From the NCBI GenBank assembly GCA_021850835.1, contig JAJZKS010000086.1, positions 1-7,145 on the forward strand: 7,145 nucleotides of DNA, given 5' to 3'. The first letter of the stretch is position 1; each line of letters begins with the position of its first letter. The notes beneath the pieces are model-generated. The model saw only the letters and a program-made list of their open reading frames with translations, did not search any database and was not told where the DNA came from. The position numbers and the translations under genes were made by a program. The DNA is from Thermoplasmata archaeon (GTDB lineage: Archaea > Thermoplasmatota > Thermoplasmata > Thermoplasmatales > Thermoplasmataceae). This document shows, one piece after another, positions 1 through 4,703 of this stretch.

Positions 1-99
1 GCCATTATCAGGAAATGGAAAGAAAAGGGCCTTCCGGAATTGCCTCAAGACTTATCAGAAATTTCAATAAAGGAAAGGGGGCAGAGTGAATTATATTGA
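1..99 (+). CDS. C-terminal tail of a possible VapB-type antitoxin (partial)
   Basis: Frame 1 is open from the window edge to a TGA at 97-99 and reads as a charged tail containing KWKEKGLPELPQDLSEISI. It sits directly before the vapC pseudogene and overlaps its GTG start by 14 bases, the usual vapBC arrangement, which is the main reason to suspect an antitoxin. Frame 3 is also open and ends in a TGA at 87-89 that overlaps the GTG by three bases, so the true reading frame cannot be settled from this tail alone. The DNA-binding N-terminus lies outside the window, so the antitoxin type cannot be told. The identity rests on position only and the call is weak. Confidence 0.25.
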   Translation, partial: AIIRKWKEKGLPELPQDLSEISIKERGQSELY

Positions 100-498
100 T
101 ACTAATGTCATAATTTCATTTCTTAATAGCAAAGATGTTAATCATGCGAGAGCGTTGAAAACCTTTGAAAATAGTGGTGAAATGGTTACATCCTCGATTG
201 CTGTTCTGTAATTGAAGTCCGTTCTTTCGAGGACAACGAGCCTGGGAGAGGAGGAAATAGAAGCTTTTGTTGACTATTTGCCTGAGATTAACGTTGAAGT
301 CCCGTAAGTGGAAATGGATAGAATCATCAGCAAACCCGAGAAATTTTGGTTAGAAAAAGAATGAAGACATTGGACCCATTGCATCTTCTCGCAAGCATGA
401 TACTCGAGGCAGAAGATTTTGTGATTTTTGACCGCGAATTCGCAGAAAAGGAAATAGAATTGTCAAATTTAGGAATGCGAATCAAGTCAGGATATTAA
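86..498 (+). pseudogene. vapC: vapC pseudogene (PIN-domain toxin RNase), two stops and a frameshift
   Basis: Reading from GTG 86 gives a PIN-domain start, NYIDTNVIISFL, with the first catalytic Asp in YIDTN. The TAA at 209-211 stands where the family has its second acidic residue (SSIAVL-stop-LKSVLSR, expected E before L). Another TAA is at 305-307. Frame 2 then closes at 362-364, while frame 1 from about position 361 continues the family pattern with KTLDPLHLLAS (third Asp) and FVIFDREF (fourth Asp), ending at TAA 496-498. All four catalytic blocks are therefore recognisable in order, over a normal VapC length of about 136 codons, but no intact protein can be made. VapC toxins are Mg-dependent RNases that cleave tRNA or rRNA and are held by a VapB partner. 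This copy is dead and probably no longer needs its antitoxin. It ends 31 bases before a tRNA-Lys fragment, which fits a decayed mobile segment. Confidence 0.85.
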
Positions 499-529
499 AA
501 AAATCGCCAAATTGGTTATTCATCAGTAA

Positions 530-573
530 GACTCTTAATCCATAGGTCGGGGGTTCGAACCCCCTCGGGCCCG
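530..573 (+). other. 3' half of a tRNA-Lys(CTT) gene, likely attachment-site scar
   Basis: The stretch matches tRNA positions 30-73 base for base. The anticodon loop CTCTTAA is at 532-538 with anticodon CTT at 534-536. A five-base variable loop AGGTC follows at 544-548. The T stem is GGGGG/CCCCT (549-553 with 561-565) around loop TTCGAAC. The 3' acceptor strand is CGGGCCC (566-572) with discriminator G573, and no CCA is encoded. The 5' half is absent: the bases before 530 do not pair with the 3' anticodon stem beyond two pairs, and no D arm or GGGCCCG acceptor strand is seen upstream. Tyrosine-integrase elements often carry the 3' half of their target tRNA, so this is read as an att scar. A broken tRNA gene is the alternative. 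Confidence 0.8.
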
Positions 574-583
574 CTTAATCCCC

Positions 584-619
584 GCTTGCTTCTGCGAGCA
601 TTTTAATTAATGGTTTTTT
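584..619 (+). terminator. Hairpin plus T-rich terminator after the tRNA-Lys fragment
   Basis: GCTTGC (584-589) pairs with GCGAGC (594-599) around the loop TTCT, giving six pairs including one T-G. It is followed by TTTT at 601-604 and T6 at 614-619. It starts 11 bases after the tRNA 3' end, so it may be the original tRNA terminator carried along with the fragment. Archaeal termination relies mainly on the T runs. Confidence 0.45.
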
Positions 620-650
620 GTAAGTTGGTAGGAAGTTGAGAAAATAACGG

Positions 651-658
651 TTTAAATA
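651..658 (+). promoter_or_regulatory. TATA box TTTAAATA before a micro-ORF
   Basis: TTTAAATA is centred about 24 bases before the ATG at 678, the spacing expected for a leaderless archaeal transcript. No BRE was clearly identified. Confidence 0.35.
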
Positions 659-677
659 TCAATCGAGTTTTTTTCAT

Positions 678-725
678 ATGGCAAAAGAAAAGCCTAAAAC
701 TAATAAGGGAAGAAATACAGAATAA
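678..725 (+). CDS. Leaderless 15-residue micro-ORF, possibly a gene remnant
   Basis: ATG 678 opens a 15-codon frame, MAKEKPKTNKGRNTE, ended by TAA 723-725. It is strongly basic and has no recognisable family. A TATA-like TTTAAATA lies at leaderless distance, which is the only support for expression. After the TAA the same frame continues for 14 more codons (TLFDLAIYRFFHSL) to a second stop at about 768-770, so one substitution could have shortened a slightly longer peptide. It sits between the tRNA-Lys fragment and the 3' end of the mazF-like gene. It may be a small peptide gene, the surviving 5' end of a deleted gene, or chance. I do not assign a function. Confidence 0.2.
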   Translation: MAKEKPKTNKGRNTE

Positions 726-784
726 ACGCTATTTGATCTGGCCATTTACCGCTTTTTTCACAGCCTGTAAATTTGTGCACAAGT

Positions 785-1099
785 TCAGGAATTTAAACTC
801 TCCAACTTCTCTCTGAGTTCTTCCAGAACAATCTCTTTCTTCTCTTTGCTCAGATGAAAAACCGTCTTGATAATGGTGTCGCTCGTTATTGTGAATATAT
901 AATTCAGTTTGATTACACTATCCTGAGCAGCTCCTTCTGCCTTTGTGATTGGGACTCCTTTCATTCTTAGATTTGTAGATATGCCCGCTATCACTATATT
1001 GCCAAGCTCTTCAAACAAAACCAGGGCAGGTCGTATTTTGGAGCCTTCATTATCAGCGAACCGAACCCTTGTGATGATCACATCCCCGGCTCTAGGCAT
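785..1099 (-). CDS. mazF: MazF/PemK-type toxin endoribonuclease
   Basis: The 104-residue product starts MPRAGDVIITRVRF and carries the MazF/PemK signature: the opening GDV strand, then KIRPALVL (R23, P24), then the IAGIST strand with S41-T42. MazF enzymes fold as small SH3-like barrels and cut single-stranded RNA at short motifs. The conserved Arg after the first loop and the Ser/Thr region form the active site, and both are visible. Length is normal. I chose ATG 1099 because it overlaps the antitoxin stop by eight bases, a typical coupled arrangement, and because the family begins close to GDV. A GTG at 1126 would add nine residues. The gene follows its antitoxin and must share its promoter. 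Both key regions are intact, so the toxin is probably functional, unlike the vapC copy to its left. RNA specificity cannot be predicted. Confidence 0.88.
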   Translation of the reverse strand: MPRAGDVIITRVRFADNEGSKIRPALVLFEELGNIVIAGISTNLRMKGVPITKAEGAAQDSVIKLNYIFTITSDTIIKTVFHLSKEKKEIVLEELREKLESLNS

Positions 1100-1313
1100 T
1101 TTCCCAACCGCTGTAGTCTCCTTCACTCCAGATTTCTTTCATTTTTGTTTCCTGGGCTTTCTGTACAAAAATGCCCAAGTCCTCAGTTTCCTTTGCTTCG
1201 TTAATTAGCCTGAGTATAATCTCATTGTATGTTTCCCGAGGGTATCTTTTAACATTTTTGAGTGCCTGTACAACAGACTTCTTAAGCTGTATGGTGGTTA
1301 TCTCATCCTCCAC
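1092..1313 (-). CDS. Ribbon-helix-helix-like antitoxin partner of the MazF-type toxin
   Basis: The 73-residue protein begins MEDEITTIQLKKSVVQALKNV. It fits a short ribbon-helix-helix DNA-binding region: strand TTIQLKKS at about residues 6-13, helix VVQALKNVKR at about 14-23, and helix TYNEIILRLINEAKE at about 28-42. An acidic, flexible tail with EDLGIFVQ and GDYSGWENA follows and would wrap the toxin. Similar TTIQL...KRYPRETY...EIILRLI proteins are common as archaeal antitoxins beside PIN or MazF toxins. The start codon is GTG 1313. No in-frame ATG exists nearby, and GTG lets the RHH strand begin at the usual distance. Its stop overlaps the toxin ATG. The protein probably represses its own promoter by binding the 11-bp repeats just upstream. 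This is inferred from family behaviour and from the repeats. Confidence 0.82.
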   Translation of the reverse strand: MEDEITTIQLKKSVVQALKNVKRYPRETYNEIILRLINEAKETEDLGIFVQKAQETKMKEIWSEGDYSGWENA

Positions 1314-1340
1314 TATATGTCACCTATATGTAAACTATAG
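1313..1340 (-). promoter_or_regulatory. 11-bp iterated repeats, candidate antitoxin operator and promoter
   Basis: On the plus strand CTATATGT occurs at 1313-1320 and 1324-1331, and CTATAG at 1335-1340, giving three units with an exact 11-base step. They abut the antitoxin GTG start. On the minus strand the outer units form TATA-like sequence 20-27 bases before the start, so a repressor bound here would block the promoter. Ribbon-helix-helix antitoxins usually bind short repeats on one helical face. The binding is inference. Confidence 0.5.
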
Positions 1341-1344
1341 TAGC

Positions 1345-1533
1345 TTATGTATTAATAATTCTTGTTCCTCGTGCAAAAGTGGAATTGTTACAATGCGATA
1401 TATTCAAGCTTGATTTCCTTGCCCTCTCAATAATTTCTATGCTGGCCTGAAACTCACGACTCTTGTACCACTTTGCATGACAATTATTGTCTCGCAGTAT
1501 ATCAATTATCACAAACTTCTTGACATCTAACAT
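1345..1533 (-). CDS. Small ORF of unknown function (62 codons), doubtful
   Basis: An ATG at 1533 opens MLDVKKFVIIDILRDNN and runs to a stop at 1345, 32 bases before the antitoxin start on the same strand. The first 30 residues look plausible as a helical segment of a folded protein. The rest is rich in Ser, Asn and Cys (SSLNISHCNNSTFARG) and looks like chance translation. No good TATA box or Shine-Dalgarno sequence is seen before the ATG. The frame is open only six codons upstream of it. I recognise no family. It could be a real small gene preceding the toxin-antitoxin pair, the remnant of a deleted gene, or noise. The space from 1341 to 1631 holds nothing better. Confidence 0.25.
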   Translation of the reverse strand: MLDVKKFVIIDILRDNNCHAKWYKSREFQASIEIIERARKSSLNISHCNNSTFARGTRIINT

Positions 1534-1631
1534 TGCTGGAAATCGTTGAAATTACTTTGTAAAAATGGATACATTTTCAAATTTTCAAAGCAAATCGTTC
1601 AAGTCATTTCATCTCTTAGGTCCTCTGACAT

Positions 1632-2540
1632 CTAGTTGGTATAAACAGTAATATTCAGGTAACCCATAAAAGGCCCATCTGGTGGAGTAATGTTAAGGTT
1701 TAGGTCATCGTAATATCCGTAATGGCCACCATTCAACTCTCTCACTGGTTGAGTATATGCATCCTGAGGAATGGAAAAGGGCGAGGAAACTGTTATACCC
1801 GCAATAGAGAAATGATCAGTGGATACGATCCACACCGATAGATCTATGCCATTAGGTGAAGTTGCAGCCTGAAAGCCCTGTGGAGAAAACACAACTCCAT
1901 TAGTGACTGGAGCTGTCAATTCATAAGGGGAACTTACATTACCGGAGTATTTAAGAGAGAAATTTTTGTCATAAATAATTATATTATTTGCAGGGGCTGA
2001 AACGTTTATAGTAATGTTCAAAGGCCCATGATAGAACATAGTTTCAACATTCAATGTTACAACTTTGAGGGCTCCTCCAGAATACAATGCAGGATCAATT
2101 GGAAATGGAATTCCGTATCCTGGCCCCCCTTGAACTGAATTTACGGTTAATCCCGGTGTTGTTGAAGTAATGGCTTCTACAACTGCTGAATCATTAAGGT
2201 CGTAACCCATGCTATTGATTTCCTGATACAGTGAGCTATTCAGGGTACCTGGATCTTCAATTAAATTTACTAAGAAATAAAACTGCCAAGGTTCGTTGGG
2301 GTTCTTGTGTACATGATATACACTTGAAATTGAAGTATTACTTATTTGTGTTAGATTTGGTGCCCATAGTGTTGGTGCCAAATAGTTAGAATAGTTCCCA
2401 ATATAGTTTACATTGAAATTTATGGTTGTGAAATTTACATTTGGTGGGTGTTTAGCGTAGTGATACACCCCATATCCAATGGTTGAAATTAAAGCCAGAA
2501 TAACGAATGCGGCCATGACCTTTTTGAAACGAGGTTTCAT
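1632..2540 (-). CDS. Membrane-anchored, sequon-rich extracytoplasmic protein (302 aa)
   Basis: The protein has a basic N-terminus (MKPRFKKV) followed by one hydrophobic segment at about residues 8-26 with no clear cleavage motif, so it is probably anchored in the membrane with the rest outside. The outer part is rich in Asn, Ser, Thr, Tyr and Pro, has no Cys, and contains twelve N-X-S/T sequons, from NFT near residue 36 to NIT near the C-terminus. Repeated beta-strand-like stretches such as LNITINVSAP suggest a beta-sandwich surface protein. Dense sequons fit heavy N-glycosylation of cell-surface proteins in Thermoplasmatales, which is family knowledge rather than proof. I recognise no named family. 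The gene has a strong TATA region and one of the few clear Shine-Dalgarno sequences here. It stands alone between the toxin-antitoxin segment and the second tRNA-Lys fragment, so it may be element cargo. Confidence 0.75.
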   Translation of the reverse strand: MKPRFKKVMAAFVILALISTIGYGVYHYAKHPPNVNFTTINFNVNYIGNYSNYLAPTLWAPNLTQISNTSISSVYHVHKNPNEPWQFYFLVNLIEDPGTLNSSLYQEINSMGYDLNDSAVVEAITSTTPGLTVNSVQGGPGYGIPFPIDPALYSGGALKVVTLNVETMFYHGPLNITINVSAPANNIIIYDKNFSLKYSGNVSSPYELTAPVTNGVVFSPQGFQAATSPNGIDLSVWIVSTDHFSIAGITVSSPFSIPQDAYTQPVRELNGGHYGYYDDLNLNITPPDGPFMGYLNITVYTN

Positions 2541-2544
2541 GCAT

Positions 2545-2549
2545 CCTCC
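2545..2549 (-). promoter_or_regulatory. Shine-Dalgarno GGAGG for the surface-protein gene
   Basis: GGAGG lies four bases before the ATG at 2540 on the minus strand. Together with the upstream TATA box it implies a short leader rather than a leaderless transcript, and it fixes the start at 2540. Confidence 0.7.
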
Positions 2550-2577
2550 AATATATGAAAGTTAATAATTAAATATA

Positions 2578-2587
2578 ATTTATAAAT
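2578..2587 (-). promoter_or_regulatory. TATA box ATTTATAAAT for the surface-protein gene
   Basis: The palindromic ATTTATAAAT sits in a long AT-only stretch and is centred 42 bases before the ATG at 2540. Transcription would start near 2556, leaving a leader of about 16 bases that contains the Shine-Dalgarno sequence. Confidence 0.6.
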
Positions 2588-2776
2588 ATATTGTTGCGGG
2601 TCAAGATTTTTTTGAAACTACCTTTGTACAAAATGCATTTTTAGTGTTTCTAAAAAAGGGTACTTTAACCAATTCTCAAGCAAATTTTTCCGCTCATTTT
2701 TTGCCCCCTTCTGATGAATCATTACCATGTGTTGATCGCTAGACAAATCAGCCAGAAATCCTTCCAGAAGTAAGTC
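2588..2776. other. Intergenic stretch without a recognisable gene
   Basis: AT-rich sequence between the surface-protein promoter and the second tRNA-Lys fragment. No frame of convincing composition, no long repeat and no terminator hairpin were found on either strand. Confidence 0.5.
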
Positions 2777-2821
2777 GGACTCTTAATCCATAGGTCAAGG
2801 GTTCTAATACATCCAGATCCA
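2777..2821 (+). other. Second, decayed tRNA-Lys 3'-half copy (attachment-site scar)
   Basis: From G2777 (tRNA position 29) the sequence matches the fragment at 530-573. The 19 bases GACTCTTAATCCATAGGTC (2778-2796) are identical, covering the anticodon loop to the variable loop, in the same orientation. The T arm and acceptor strand can be aligned without gaps but match at only 14 of 26 positions, mostly through transitions. The T stem and acceptor no longer pair, so this is not a functional tRNA. Position 29 still pairs with 41, which the first copy has lost. The pattern fits an old att site whose core stayed intact while the rest decayed. Confidence 0.7.
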
Positions 2822-3052
2822 CACTTATAGTTTTGATTTATCCCACCCCAAAATCAACTTGAAGCATAGGACTCTTCTTTGCAATGAGTTGTTAATCCAA
2901 CCAATGCTATCATGAAACATACAGGAAGTGTGGACTCTTGAGATATTTTGGAGTAGACGTGAATTTGTCTCTCTTAAGCATGATCACGTCATGGTTGTTT
3001 ACAGCGCAATTTAGGTTTGATTTTTTTGCTCTAGTGATGGATAGCAGACTGA
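2822..3052. other. Intergenic stretch, no supported gene
   Basis: A plus-strand frame is open from 2916 to the TAG at 3012-3014 (32 codons, including SLKHDHVMVVYSAI) but has no start codon near its beginning and no promoter. It may be debris of a lost gene. Nothing else in this stretch looks coding. Confidence 0.4.
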
Positions 3053-3069
3053 AAGCATTCGAAATGCTT
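3053..3069 (+). repeat. 7-bp inverted repeat upstream of the ArsR-type promoter
   Basis: AAGCATT (3053-3059) and AATGCTT (3063-3069) form a perfect inverted repeat around CGA. It ends 21 bases before the TATA box of the ArsR-type gene. It could be a protein-binding site or chance. No T run follows, so a terminator is unlikely. Confidence 0.35.
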
Positions 3070-3090
3070 CTTTCCAAACTGTACAAAAGA

Positions 3091-3098
3091 TTATAAGT
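3091..3098 (+). promoter_or_regulatory. TATA box TTATAAGT for the ArsR-type gene
   Basis: TTATAAGT is centred about 30 bases before the ATG at 3125, which puts the transcript start near 3121 and leaves almost no leader. No Shine-Dalgarno sequence precedes the ATG, in line with leaderless translation. Confidence 0.6.
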
Positions 3099-3099
3099 T

Positions 3100-3124
3100 A
3101 GTACTTAATTAAGCAAGTACTTAA
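3100..3124 (+). promoter_or_regulatory. Repeated AGTACTTAA, candidate ArsR autoregulatory operator
   Basis: AGTACTTAA occurs at 3100-3108 and again at 3116-3124, a 16-base step. AGTACTT (3100-3106) and AAGTACT (3115-3121) also form a perfect inverted repeat with an 8-base spacer. The element lies between the TATA box and the start codon and covers the predicted transcript start, where a dimeric winged-helix repressor would block transcription. Autorepression is typical of ArsR-family regulators. Binding here is inference. Confidence 0.5.
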
Positions 3125-3787
3125 ATGACCATTACCAAGAGAGTGAAACCTGAGTCTGTAAACAACCTGCTACGTGCACTGGCAGACCCGACTAGGCAGG
3201 AGATCGTTCAGATCTTGTCAAACGAAGGCCAGCAATCTGCAGCCAAAATATACAAGCACTTCCATGTAAGTCAGCCTGCCATCTCGCAGCATTTGAGTGT
3301 CCTGCGGGAGTCAGGAATATTGAAAGTGGAGAAGAAGGCACAATATAGGGTCTACAGCCTAAACTCGGAAACTATACTAGAACTTGAAGAGTGGACCACG
3401 CAAGTCAGGAAAATGTGGGAAACCAGTTTCAATACTCTGGAGAAGGTCCTTGAAGCGCAAAAAAGAGACTTAAACAAAAAGGGAGTCGACAAAGAAGTGA
3501 ACGATAAGGAAGTTGGACTGAAAGATGTGGAAATAGTGTGGAATTTTAATGCACCTGTCGAGATGGTATGGAACGCATTCACTGACCCCAAGATTGAGGT
3601 ACAGTGGGCACGATGTCTAGTACCAGTTGGTTCCACAGAGTTAGAATTCTTGGAGCACGATCTAAGGGTTGGGGGGGAGGTATCTACTCAGGTCAGTTAC
3701 TCCATGGTCAAAAGTGCAATACCTCACAGGCATTTACAAGAAGATCATCCCTCTCAAAGAGCTGGTCTATACCAACTCTTTTACTGA
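3125..3787 (+). CDS. ArsR-type regulator fused to AHSA1/SRPBCC domain, 5' part of a frameshifted gene
   Basis: Residues about 10-80 form a classic ArsR winged helix-turn-helix: LLRALADPTRQEIVQIL, recognition region HVSQPAISQHLSVLRESGIL (residues 47-66), and wing KVEKKAQYRVYSL. There are no Cys residues in this domain, so the ELCVC-type metal site of ArsR/SmtB sensors is absent. After a charged linker (about 99-131) an AHSA1/SRPBCC domain begins: VEIVWNFNAPVEMVWNAFTDPKIEVQWA (written as VEIVWNFNAP, then VEMVWNAFTDP), up to HDLRVGG at 178-184. From residue 185 the frame leaves the family pattern and stops at 3787. The AHSA1 domain continues in the next frame to 4004. One extra base in the G7 run at 3671-3677 explains the break. 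Without it the protein would have 292 residues. AHSA1 domains bind hydrophobic ligands or chaperone clients, so the fusion may be a ligand-sensing repressor. Confidence 0.8.
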   Translation: MTITKRVKPESVNNLLRALADPTRQEIVQILSNEGQQSAAKIYKHFHVSQPAISQHLSVLRESGILKVEKKAQYRVYSLNSETILELEEWTTQVRKMWETSFNTLEKVLEAQKRDLNKKGVDKEVNDKEVGLKDVEIVWNFNAPVEMVWNAFTDPKIEVQWARCLVPVGSTELEFLEHDLRVGGEVSTQVSYSMVKSAIPHRHLQEDHPSQRAGLYQLFY

Positions 3788-4004
3788 TGAGAAAGGAAAC
3801 ATAATTTCAGGACCGGAATTTGGCTTAGATTATGACATTCCCACTGAGAGGCTGTGCGAAATAACATTTGAGCCCTTCCAGGATTGGACAAGGATAAACC
3901 TAATTTATAGGGGCCTGCCATCAAACGGACACAGTGACTGGGCTGCAACAGAAATTGGAAAATCACTTACGCAGTTGTCTGGCATGATTGACCAACATTA
4001 TTGA
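3669..4004 (+). pseudogene. AHSA1/SRPBCC C-terminal half, 3' part of the frameshifted ArsR fusion
   Basis: In this frame the sequence after GGRYLL matches the rest of an AHSA1 domain: YLTGIYKKIIPLKELVYTNSF, i.e. the usual GxYxxIxPxxxLVYT block, then TDEKGN, the central strands CEITFEPFQDWTRINLIY, and the closing helix HSDWAATEIGKSLTQLSGMI. It joins exactly to residue 184 of the upstream frame if one G is skipped in the run at 3671-3677. A TTG at 3669 could formally start translation, but it lies inside the domain, has no promoter or Shine-Dalgarno sequence, and would give a half domain. I regard it as the second half of one gene, inactivated by frameshift, phase-switched, or wrongly called by sequencing. 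Confidence 0.8.
3671..3677 (+). other. Poly-G tract (G7) at the frameshift site
   Basis: Seven consecutive G follow codon 182 (GTT). With six G the reading frame would give V-G-G-R-Y-L and continue through the AHSA1 domain to 4004. With seven it terminates at 3787. Homopolymer G runs slip during replication and are also a common place for sequencing errors. Confidence 0.8.
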
Positions 4005-4037
4005 ATGCCCCGAACTCCTAAAACAAATCCAATTTCA

Positions 4038-4043
4038 TTTTTT
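4038..4043 (+). terminator. T6 run, likely archaeal terminator of the ArsR-AHSA1 gene
   Basis: TTTTTT lies 34 bases after the stop at 4004. Archaeal RNA polymerase commonly stops at such T runs without a strong hairpin. No stable hairpin was found before it. Confidence 0.35.
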
Positions 4044-4293
4044 ATTGACTCAACAGACCATTTTTCAGCTTTCCACTCTTTCTTATCCGCTGACAAGGAA
4101 CATAAATCATAGGCTGAGAAACTGAGACTGGCAACTACATTGAAAAAATCCGCTGAGGCAAAAAACACATTGAGCCCTCCAGAGACCCATGGTTAAAAAA
4201 TTAAGATAATAATACAATCATACTTTTCTTTCACCATATTGGTCTTTATTCTACCTGAATGTTCTGATTTCTCCTTTCTTGTATGATGCATAG
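4044..4293. other. Intergenic stretch without a supported gene
   Basis: Stops interrupt all plus-strand frames at short intervals, and no coding-like frame was seen on the minus strand. No tRNA-like arm, long repeat or TATA box in a useful position was recognised. Confidence 0.45.
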
Positions 4294-4596
4294 TATAGGA
4301 ATTATGAATATTTACAGACACAGAGGGGCAGCACAGGAACAGGGCTTGTTTCCATTCTACGGAGTCAGGAAAGCGGTGGTATGTTTCAAGTTTTTATGGA
4401 TCAAGTGAACATACCATCCGGAAATTACAACATAAGTGTAATTTTGAAGTATCAGGCACATCAGCCTTCGCAGACCATCATGAATGTGCTTAATGGATCG
4501 GCCTGGGTCACCCCGGATTCACTACAAATAACCTCTCAAACAGCCCTTAATGGTGCGATTAATGTTTCAAACATTAAAGTGTCCAGCAGAACCTGA
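4294..4596 (+). pseudogene. Fragment of an exported, sequon-bearing protein
   Basis: The frame is open from after a TAG (4291-4293) to TGA 4594-4596, about 100 codons. The first in-frame ATG is at 4381. The C-terminal 60 residues look like a beta-rich outer domain: IPSGNYNISVILKYQ, then VLNGSAWVTPDSLQITSQ, then GAINVSNIKVS, with three N-X-S sequons and no Cys, similar in style to the 302-residue surface protein at 1632-2540. The part before 4381 (GTGLVSILRSQESGG) reads as continuous with it. No signal peptide, membrane segment, TATA box or Shine-Dalgarno sequence precedes it, so it is most likely the 3' remnant of a larger surface-protein gene. A 71-residue protein from 4381 is possible but unlikely. 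Confidence 0.45.
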
Positions 4597-4641
4597 ACCA
4601 TCAATATTCCCTTACAATTCTATCCGTCTCATTAAAATGCA

Positions 4642-4674
4642 GTACAACTAGTGGGCAGTTGTGCAACATTTTTT
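4642..4674 (+). terminator. 8-bp hairpin followed by T6, upstream of alaX
   Basis: GTACAACT (4642-4649) pairs with AGTTGTGC (4657-4664), with one T-G pair and a seven-base loop. Four bases later T6 follows at 4669-4674. This has the form of an intrinsic terminator for transcription coming from the left. It lies 40-62 bases before the alaX start, so the same inverted repeat could instead be a regulatory site. Confidence 0.4.
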
Positions 4675-4676
4675 AA
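4669..4676 (+). promoter_or_regulatory. Possible TATA box TTTTTTAA for alaX
   Basis: TTTTTTAA is centred about 31 bases before the ATG at 4704, giving a transcript start near 4699. It is a weak TATA match and overlaps the T run assigned to a terminator, so one of the two calls may be wrong. Confidence 0.3.
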
Positions 4677-4703
4677 CCTGTACGTATGGACTTCTTGTGA
4701 GAC

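Noticed and set aside
530..573. A functional tRNA-Lys gene
   Set aside because: The D arm, 5' acceptor strand and most of the 5' anticodon stem are missing, so no cloverleaf can form.
945..1413. Plus-strand frames opposite the mazF and antitoxin genes
   Set aside because: Shadows of the minus-strand pair; no start signals and compositions unlike real proteins.
2869..2898. GGACTCTT and TTAATCC separated by 15 bases, resembling a tRNA-Lys anticodon arm with an intron
   Set aside because: The insert is not at the canonical intron position between 37 and 38, and the flanks show no variable loop, T arm or acceptor strand, so it is probably chance or very old debris.
2916..3014. 32-codon open frame containing HDHVMVVYSAI, considered as a transposase remnant
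   Set aside because: No start, no promoter and no catalytic pattern that I can recognise; too short to support.
3352..3636. Minus-strand frame opposite the ArsR-type gene
   Set aside because: Ser/Phe/Thr-rich translation and no promoter; antisense shadow.
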